A DNA stretch of 12,556 bases. Origin: Syntrophaceae bacterium. GTDB taxonomy: Bacteria; Desulfobacterota; Syntrophia; Syntrophales; UBA2185. The notes under the pieces are model-generated. The model was given only the letters and a program-made list of their open reading frames with translations. It was not told the origin of the DNA and ran no database searches. A program made the position numbers and the translations under genes. Below, piece after piece: positions 6,685 through 12,556 of this stretch (within the stretch, counting starts at the first letter, position 1; each line of letters opens with the position of its first letter). Location: positions 1,407-13,962 of the forward strand of contig JAFNGM010000173.1 in the NCBI GenBank assembly GCA_017885225.1. The letters are read 5' to 3'.

Positions 6685-7850
6685 GATACAACATTTATCC
6701 TTTCAATAGATTTCGACGCACAATTCCTCGCCCATCGATCCGCGTCCATTATTTCACCGAGGGTAGGAACCTCTTTTTTCTGATGGCAAGACAATGCTTC
6801 TTCGACTAATTTTGATATGTCCGTAAATCCTATTCTCTCCTCTAAGAATGCATGAACGGCAACCTCATTTGCCGCATTCATGACCGCGGGCATTGTCCCT
6901 CCTGCTTTTCCCGCTTTATACGCCAGTTGCAGGTTAGGAAATTTTTCTTCATCAGGGCGATAAAATTCCAGTACACCGACCTTAAACAAGTCAAGAGAAG
7001 CTCCAGGATTGAATATTCGTTCAGGAAAAGAAAGGGCATACGCGATGGGAATCCTCATATCCGGAATACTGAGCTGCGCCATTATTGATCCATCGATAAA
7101 TTCAACCATGGAATGGATCATGCTTTGCGGATGAATATGCACCTCAATATTCTCCAAATCAACATGGAATAGCCACCGTGCTTCTATGATTTCCAGACCC
7201 TTGTTCATCATAGTAGCAGAATCGATGGTAATTTTTCGTCCCATCTTCCAGCTCGGGTGTTTCAATGCATCTGCAGGTTTTACCCCTGCAAGTTCTTTTT
7301 TTGAGAGATGGAAAAACGGCCCGCCAGACGCAGTGAGAATGATTCTTTTTATATCCTCTGCCCTTTGGCCGGTGATGCATTGAAAAATTGCACTGTGCTC
7401 GCTATCAACCGGTAATATTCTAACATTCTTTTCGCGCGCTTTATCAACAACAAGAGGTCCTGCCATCACCATTACTTCCTTATTCGCGAGGGCTATGTCT
7501 TTTCCTGCTTCAATCGCTTCCATGGTCGGCATAAGACCTGCCGAACCTACCATGGCGGAAATCACCATATGGGCTTCTTTTATCGATGCCACCTCGCGAT
7601 ACCCGTCCTCTCCGAACAATATTCCCGTACCTATGGAAGGATTTATTATCTTTTTCAATTCTCGCGCATGAATCTCATCGATAACTGATACGACCTGAGG
7701 TTTGAACTTTTCAATCTGTTGCCTGAGCAGACCAATATTCGTACATGCCGACAGGGCAACAACATTAAAGCGATCATGATTGCTCCCTATCACATCTAAT
7801 GCATTTTCTCCGATGGAGCCGGTTGACCCCAGTATAGATATATTCTTCAT
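6678..7850 (-). CDS. dxr: 1-deoxy-D-xylulose 5-phosphate reductoisomerase
   Basis: Dxr rearranges and reduces 1-deoxyxylulose 5-phosphate to methylerythritol 4-phosphate, the first committed step of the MEP isoprenoid pathway, using NADPH and a divalent metal. At 390 residues it is full length. The NADPH motif GSTGSIG is at 8-14, LANKE at 121-125 and the metal-binding VDSEH at 148-152. The flexible substrate loop HPSWKMGRKITID (198-210) and SATMMNKGLE (211-220) carry further substrate and metal ligands. The ATG overlaps the cdsA stop (ATGA) without a strong ribosome binding site, so translation is probably coupled. Isoprenoid precursors made by this pathway end up in the undecaprenyl carrier made by UppS, two genes upstream. 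Confidence 0.98.
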   Translation of the reverse strand: MKNISILGSTGSIGENALDVIGSNHDRFNVVALSACTNIGLLRQQIEKFKPQVVSVIDEIHARELKKIINPSIGTGILFGEDGYREVASIKEAHMVISAMVGSAGLMPTMEAIEAGKDIALANKEVMVMAGPLVVDKAREKNVRILPVDSEHSAIFQCITGQRAEDIKRIILTASGGPFFHLSKKELAGVKPADALKHPSWKMGRKITIDSATMMNKGLEIIEARWLFHVDLENIEVHIHPQSMIHSMVEFIDGSIMAQLSIPDMRIPIAYALSFPERIFNPGASLDLFKVGVLEFYRPDEEKFPNLQLAYKAGKAGGTMPAVMNAANEVAVHAFLEERIGFTDISKLVEEALSCHQKKEVPTLGEIMDADRWARNCASKSIERINVVSC

Positions 7851-8653
7851 GCCATTATGAAAACTCTGTAGTAGTACACAAATGGTGCAATAAATATCAT
7901 GCAGTCAAGCCTGTCAAGCAAACCTCCGTGACCAATGAGAAACGAACCGGAATCCTTCACTCCTGACGCCCTTTTTATCATGGACTCGCACAGATCGCCC
8001 AGTTGACCTAAAATACCTCCCCAAAGTCCGATTATGATGGCATGAAGAACAGGAAGCTTAGGATACACCACAGAGCGGAATACCAAGCATCCTATAACAC
8101 AGCCTATGAATAGCGCAATGGTACCTTCCACAGTCTTTCCCGGGCTCACCAGGGGCAAGAGTTTTTTCTTTCCGATCATTCTCCCTACATAAAATGCCGC
8201 GATATCTCCTGAGAATGCAAGTACGAGGATAAGAAAAATCCACACTATCCCGTCATCTGATTTCCTTACTAAGATGAAGTGGGACAGCATGAACGGTATG
8301 TACATAAAACCCATTACAAGCTTGCGAAGAGGAGCGAAATCAAAAGAGTGAATGTGCGCCCTGAGGAGAAATAACATGAACACGGTTAAGACGGAAAATG
8401 CAGTGACAGCCTGCATTATGCGAAAATCACCCGAAAATGCCGCGAGAGGAAACAAGAAAGAAATTGCAATTCCTTGCCATTTTTCCTGGGAATATTCTTC
8501 ACTAAAAACCATCCTGTTATACTCAATTACGGCTCCTAGAGAAATAATCATAATAAACGCGGTAAATACGCCCTCAGAACCATACATTATAATGGCAAAA
8601 AGTATCGGTACGGCGATAATTCCGGTGATCCATCTTTTTATATGAGGAGTCAT
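7847..8653 (-). CDS. cdsA: Phosphatidate cytidylyltransferase (CDP-diacylglycerol synthase)
   Basis: CdsA is a multi-pass membrane enzyme that activates phosphatidic acid with CTP to CDP-diacylglycerol, the precursor of all the cell's glycerophospholipids. The 268-residue product has about seven or eight hydrophobic segments. The family signature S-x-x-K-R-x4-K-D-x-G-x3-(I/P)-x-H-G-G-x-x-D-R-x-D is complete at 224-250. SPGKTVEG (170-177) is another conserved element. The start overlaps the uppS stop and the end overlaps the dxr start, each as ATGA. An AGGTGG is present about 13 bases before the ATG, rather far for an ideal site. Its product is the substrate of PssA further along the window. 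Confidence 0.96.
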   Translation of the reverse strand: MTPHIKRWITGIIAVPILFAIIMYGSEGVFTAFIMIISLGAVIEYNRMVFSEEYSQEKWQGIAISFLFPLAAFSGDFRIMQAVTAFSVLTVFMLFLLRAHIHSFDFAPLRKLVMGFMYIPFMLSHFILVRKSDDGIVWIFLILVLAFSGDIAAFYVGRMIGKKKLLPLVSPGKTVEGTIALFIGCVIGCLVFRSVVYPKLPVLHAIIIGLWGGILGQLGDLCESMIKRASGVKDSGSFLIGHGGLLDRLDCMIFIAPFVYYYRVFIMA

Positions 8654-9402
8654 CCCAGATCTGATCCACCTCTCTGGAGTTGGTCACTTGTTAAACCAAA
8701 TCTCCTCTCTCTCCGTTGAAAATCGTAAATCGCTTCCATAAGATGCTTTCGCCGGAAATCAGGCCATAGGACGTCAGTAAAGTAAAGCTCCGTATACGCA
8801 GTCTGCCATAATAAAAAGTTGCTCAACCTGTATTCTCCGCTTGTTCTTATCAATAGATCAGGATCCGGAATTTCTGCGGTATATAAATACTTTGAGAAGA
8901 GTTCTTTTGTAATATTTCGCGGTCTAATTTTACCGACTCTGCTGTCTTCCGCGATACTCCTCACTGCTTCAACAATTTCATCCCTTCCGCCATAGCTCAG
9001 CGCGAGATTGAGGACCATTCCCCTGTTGTGGGCAGTCTTTTCCATTGCTTCACTGAGCAATATTCTTACAGGCTCTTTTAATATACCAATATTACCAATG
9101 ACCATAAGACGGATATCATGCTTCATCAATTTCTTAATTTCTGAATGAAGGTACTCTTTCAGCAATTCCATCAATGCATCCACTTCTTCTCGTGGGCGAA
9201 GCCAATTCTCCACAGAAAATGCATACAGCGTAAGGTATTGTATGCCCAGCTCCCGACAGACCTTTACAGTAAGCTTCACGGATTTTGCACCCTGCCTATG
9301 TCCTGATATCCTTCCCAGAGTGTGCTTTTCCGCCCATCTGCCATTACCATCCATAATGATCGCAATGTGCCGGGGAAGATTATTTTGATCAATTTTCTTC
9401 AT
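8650..9402 (-). CDS. uppS: Isoprenyl transferase (undecaprenyl diphosphate synthase)
   Basis: UppS is a cytosolic cis-prenyltransferase that extends farnesyl-PP with isopentenyl-PP to the C55 lipid carrier used for peptidoglycan and other envelope polymers. From the ATG at 9402 the product is 250 residues, the usual length. Motifs are MDGNGRW (17-23, catalytic Asp18), YAFSVENW (60-67), NLALSYGGRDEI (132-143), RTSGEYRLSNFLLWQ (186-200) and WPDF (213-216). An in-frame ATG at 9477 would add 25 residues with no family similarity and would start upstream of the candidate promoter at 9436-9464, so I rejected it. The ribosome binding site is weak (AGAAG about 12 bases upstream). The gene opens the envelope operon after the frr terminator. 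The motifs do not settle the exact chain length of the product. Confidence 0.95.
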   Translation of the reverse strand: MKKIDQNNLPRHIAIIMDGNGRWAEKHTLGRISGHRQGAKSVKLTVKVCRELGIQYLTLYAFSVENWLRPREEVDALMELLKEYLHSEIKKLMKHDIRLMVIGNIGILKEPVRILLSEAMEKTAHNRGMVLNLALSYGGRDEIVEAVRSIAEDSRVGKIRPRNITKELFSKYLYTAEIPDPDLLIRTSGEYRLSNFLLWQTAYTELYFTDVLWPDFRRKHLMEAIYDFQRRERRFGLTSDQLQRGGSDLG

Positions 9403-9435
9403 TAAATATGCACTTCTTTTCTCTATATATATATA

Positions 9436-9464
9436 ATTATTAAAAATTACATTATCACAGTCAA
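9436..9464 (-). promoter_or_regulatory. Candidate sigma70 promoter for the uppS operon
   Basis: TTGACT (9459-9464, five of six consensus bases) is followed after 17 bases by AATAAT (9436-9441); TAATAA one base earlier is an alternative. The boxes sit in an AT-rich gap between the frr terminator and the uppS ATG, where a promoter is expected. A run of alternating TA lies just downstream. Confidence 0.55.
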
Positions 9465-9512
9465 GGTAAAAGATCAAGTCACGCGAAGATTGACGTACAT
9501 ATCATGAAAATA

Positions 9513-9538
9513 AATAAGGAGCCCAAAGGCTCCTTATT
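9513..9538 (-). terminator. Intrinsic terminator after frr
   Basis: A perfect 11-bp inverted repeat (AATAAGGAGCC at 9513-9523, GGCTCCTTATT at 9528-9538) has a four-base loop and begins about 30 bases past the frr stop. On the minus strand it runs into ATTTATTTTC. It separates the translation operon from the uppS operon. The A/T ends of the stem also give TTATTATTTG on the plus strand, so it might work in both directions. Confidence 0.88.
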
Positions 9539-9568
9539 ATTTGTTCATTATTTCTCATAACCTTATAG

Positions 9569-10126
9569 TTAAATTTCCATGATTTCTTTTTCCTTGGAAG
9601 CAAGGATGCCATCGGTTTTTTCTATATATTTATCAGTTATTTCTTGAACCTCATCGTGATAGGCATAGAATTCATCCTCAGAAATGTCATTATCTTTCTT
9701 AAGGGTTTTAAGATTGTCATTCGTATCTCTTCTCGCGTTTCTCAGGTTGATTTTACACTCTTCTGCAAGCCTTTTTACAACCTTTACGAGTTCTCTTCTT
9801 CGCTCTTCTGTCAAAGAGGGAATTGCAATGCGTATCAATTTCCCATCGTTTATCGGATTGAGACCAAGGTCAGATTTTTGTATAGCTTTCTCGACACTCC
9901 CGATGACGCTGCTATCCCATGGTGATATCACAATCATCCGGCTCTCCGGTATAGAAAGCGTTGCAATCTGATTTAATGGCGTGGGAACACCGTAGTACTC
10001 TACTTTTACACCGTCAAGAAGCGACAGCGACGCTCTTCCTGTCCTTACCTTATTCAGGGATTTCTCAAAAGAGCGGATTGCTTTATCCATGCTGTCTTGC
10101 AGTTCCTCAAACACCAATGCCTTCAT
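9569..10126 (-). CDS. frr: Ribosome recycling factor
   Basis: RRF acts with EF-G to split the post-termination ribosome into subunits. The 185-residue length is exactly that expected. It begins with a helical segment (KAIRSFEKSLNKVRTGRAS), followed by the conserved YYGVPTPLNQIATLSIPESR region of the small domain. The helical LTEERRRELVKVVKRLAEE and NARRDTNDNLK segments complete the three-helix arm. It starts three bases after the pyrH stop, with AGGG eight bases before the ATG. It is the last gene of the rpsB operon and is followed by a strong terminator. Confidence 0.98.
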   Translation of the reverse strand: MKALVFEELQDSMDKAIRSFEKSLNKVRTGRASLSLLDGVKVEYYGVPTPLNQIATLSIPESRMIVISPWDSSVIGSVEKAIQKSDLGLNPINDGKLIRIAIPSLTEERRRELVKVVKRLAEECKINLRNARRDTNDNLKTLKKDNDISEDEFYAYHDEVQEITDKYIEKTDGILASKEKEIMEI

Positions 10127-10129
10127 ATT

Positions 10130-11454
<1,325 letters not shown>

Positions 11455-11463
11455 TTTTCCATA

Positions 11464-11469
11464 CCTCCC
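11464..11469 (-). promoter_or_regulatory. Strong Shine-Dalgarno that fixes the tsf TTG start
   Basis: GGGAGG on the minus strand sits nine bases before the TTG at 11454 and inside the short rpsB-tsf gap. An ATG begins one base after it, too close for normal initiation. Confidence 0.8.
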
Positions 11470-11480
11470 GGACGCATTGC

Positions 11481-12326
11481 TTATTTATAATGCCGCGCCA
11501 CATCACTTTCAAAAGTTTCATCAATATCTGTTATTCCATCCTTCGTTTCCACTGATTCAGGAACATCCGATCCCATAGCATCACCCGCAGTCATTGTTTC
11601 GGCCTGCACTTCCTTATCCGTATCAGCCTGAATATTTTCTTCAAACCTCTTTTTCCCCTCTACGACGGCATCTGCAATCTTGGAAGCGAACAGCTTAATC
11701 GCCCTGATCGCGTCATCATTGCCGGGAATAACATAATCAATATCATCGGGATCGCAATTAGTATCCACTATCGCCACAATAGGAATTCTCAGTTTCCGCG
11801 CTTCCTTTACGGCTATACTTTCCCTCTTTGGATCAACAACGAATACTCCACCCGGAACACGTTTAATTAATTTTATGCCGCCTAATACTTTATCAAGCTT
11901 ATTCATCTCCTTCTGGAGTTTCATAATCTCTTTTTTAGGAAATGCTTTGATACTATCATCCGCAAACATTTTCTGCAGGGTGTTGAGCCTCTCTATCCTT
12001 TTACTGATGGTATTAAAATTAGTGAGCATACCACCTAACCACCTCTGATTCACAAAAGGCATCCCGCATCTCTCGGCTTCTTCTTTGACAGCTTCCTGAG
12101 ATTGTTTTTTTGTACCTATGAAGAGAACATCTCTTCCCTCAGCAACCAGGTTCACAACGAAATCATATGCCGCCTGGAACATCCCTACTGTCTGCTGGAG
12201 GTCAATAATGTAAATGCCGTTTCTCGCACCAAATATGTAGGGTTTCATCTTCGGATTCCACTTGTTTGTCTGATGACCGAAGTGGACACCTGCCTCAAGT
12301 AACAATTTCATAGAAATACTCGCCAT
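11481..12326 (-). CDS. rpsB: 30S ribosomal protein S2 with acidic C-terminal extension
   Basis: S2 binds the back of the 30S subunit near the platform and helps recruit S1. The product is 281 residues from the ATG at 12326. AAGGAG lies eight bases before this ATG, and [31 protein letters not shown] is split across the conserved opening at 1-31. Further landmarks are [11 protein letters not shown] (36-46), [14 protein letters not shown] (91-104), PGGVFVVDP (158-166) and [24 protein letters not shown] (187-210, two adjoining conserved blocks). About 50 residues after 230 form an acidic, low-complexity tail beyond the usual core. An upstream in-frame ATG at 12374 would add 16 residues unlike the family, so I rejected it. 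The gene leads the rpsB-tsf-pyrH-frr operon. Confidence 0.98.
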   Translation of the reverse strand: MASISMKLLLEAGVHFGHQTNKWNPKMKPYIFGARNGIYIIDLQQTVGMFQAAYDFVVNLVAEGRDVLFIGTKKQSQEAVKEEAERCGMPFVNQRWLGGMLTNFNTISKRIERLNTLQKMFADDSIKAFPKKEIMKLQKEMNKLDKVLGGIKLIKRVPGGVFVVDPKRESIAVKEARKLRIPIVAIVDTNCDPDDIDYVIPGNDDAIRAIKLFASKIADAVVEGKKRFEENIQADTDKEVQAETMTAGDAMGSDVPESVETKDGITDIDETFESDVARHYK

Positions 12327-12372
12327 TTTTTGCACTCCTTGTGTGTTTTTACCTCCATCCTTATCATCTTGC

Positions 12373-12407
12373 ACGGGGAACTTTTCTCAGGAAAAGCAAC
12401 ATCCCGT
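12373..12407 (-). promoter_or_regulatory. Stem-loop in the rpsB leader
   Basis: In the rpsB 5' leader, an inner stem CTTTTC/GAAAAG closes a CTGA loop. An outer stem pairs ACGGGA with TCCCCGT apart from one bulged C. The two are joined by an asymmetric internal loop (TGTTG opposite T). It lies about 50 bases before the rpsB ATG. It could be an S2-binding or attenuation element, but I recognise no named leader family in it. Confidence 0.45.
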
Positions 12408-12435
12408 CAATCAAAGGATGTGTGAAATTCGATGG

Positions 12436-12464
12436 CTGATAGCATAAAGATTTTTAATTAGCAA
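12436..12464 (-). promoter_or_regulatory. Candidate sigma70 promoter for rpsB-tsf-pyrH-frr
   Basis: TTGCTA (12459-12464) is followed after 17 bases by TATCAG (12436-12441), preceded by TATGC. Each box matches four of six consensus bases with ideal spacing. Transcription would begin near 12430, giving a leader of about 100 bases. TTGACG at about 12405-12410 has no convincing -10 partner. Confidence 0.55.
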
Positions 12465-12533
12465 GTGAAAAAAGGGTACATTTATGTATGATAGTGCGCA
12501 TTAATCCTGATATATTCCATAGAAAGATCGGAC

Positions 12534-12550
12534 GCATATACTCTATATGC
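12534..12550. repeat. 17-base AT-rich inverted repeat at the right edge
   Basis: GCATATA and TATATGC flank a three-base CTC loop, seven paired bases in all. No T-run follows on either visible side. It lies upstream of the rpsB promoter, in a stretch (about 12470-12556) where I see no gene. It may be an operator, the tail of an upstream element, or chance. Confidence 0.3.
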
Positions 12551-12556
12551 CTTATT

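Noticed and set aside
9403-9477. 25-residue N-terminal extension of UppS
   Set aside because: The extension has no family similarity and overlaps the candidate promoter. The ATG at 9402 gives the standard length.
12327-12374. 16-residue N-terminal extension of S2
   Set aside because: A strong AAGGAG is correctly spaced for the ATG at 12326, and the protein then begins like other S2 proteins.

Overview
This is a compact stretch of bacterial core genome in which all sixteen genes lie on the minus strand, so the window reads from right to left in transcription order. I recognise every gene by family except one small DUF465-type coiled-coil protein, which can be placed in a family but has no known function. 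There are no tRNA or rRNA genes, insertion sequences, prophage genes or CRISPR arrays, and no gene-free stretch longer than about 230 bases. The gene order rpsB-tsf-pyrH-frr-uppS-cdsA-dxr-rseP is typical of Proteobacteria and related diderms. RseP and phosphatidylserine-derived phosphatidylethanolamine synthesis fit a Gram-negative cell. The short EF-Ts, single-PDZ RseP, short psd-pssA pair and Thermus-type (subgroup Ib) aminotransferase suggest a deltaproteobacterial (Desulfobacterota/Syntrophales-like) lineage. That placement is an inference from gene content and order, not from a search.

Region 1 (about 9500-12556) is the translation operon. A candidate promoter and a 5' leader of about 100 bases with a stem-loop precede rpsB (ribosomal protein S2), tsf (EF-Ts, started by TTG), pyrH (UMP kinase) and frr (ribosome recycling factor). 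It closes with a strong 11-bp stem terminator at 9513-9538.

Region 2 (about 4890-9465) is the envelope/isoprenoid operon. A candidate promoter precedes uppS (undecaprenyl-PP synthase), cdsA (CDP-diacylglycerol synthase), dxr (MEP-pathway reductoisomerase), rseP (site-2 protease) and tsaB (t6A tRNA modification). The genes overlap or nearly touch. Dxr feeds the isoprenoid pool that UppS uses for the cell-wall lipid carrier, and CdsA makes the CDP-diacylglycerol used by PssA in the next block.

Region 3 (about 3075-4860) has its own candidate promoter. It carries the DUF465 protein, psd and pssA, which turn CDP-diacylglycerol into phosphatidylserine and then phosphatidylethanolamine. A 9-bp inverted repeat that looks like a modest terminator follows.

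Region 4 (1-3035) is a housekeeping group: asd (aspartate-semialdehyde dehydrogenase), rsmD (16S rRNA m2G966 methyltransferase), coaD (CoA biosynthesis) and an aspartate/prephenate-type aminotransferase cut by the left edge of the window.

I did not find an undescribed biological system here. The points worth a second look are regulatory or structural: the rpsB leader hairpin, the TTG start of tsf with an overlapping mini-ORF, the separately promoted DUF465 gene ahead of psd-pssA, and the acidic tail on S2.
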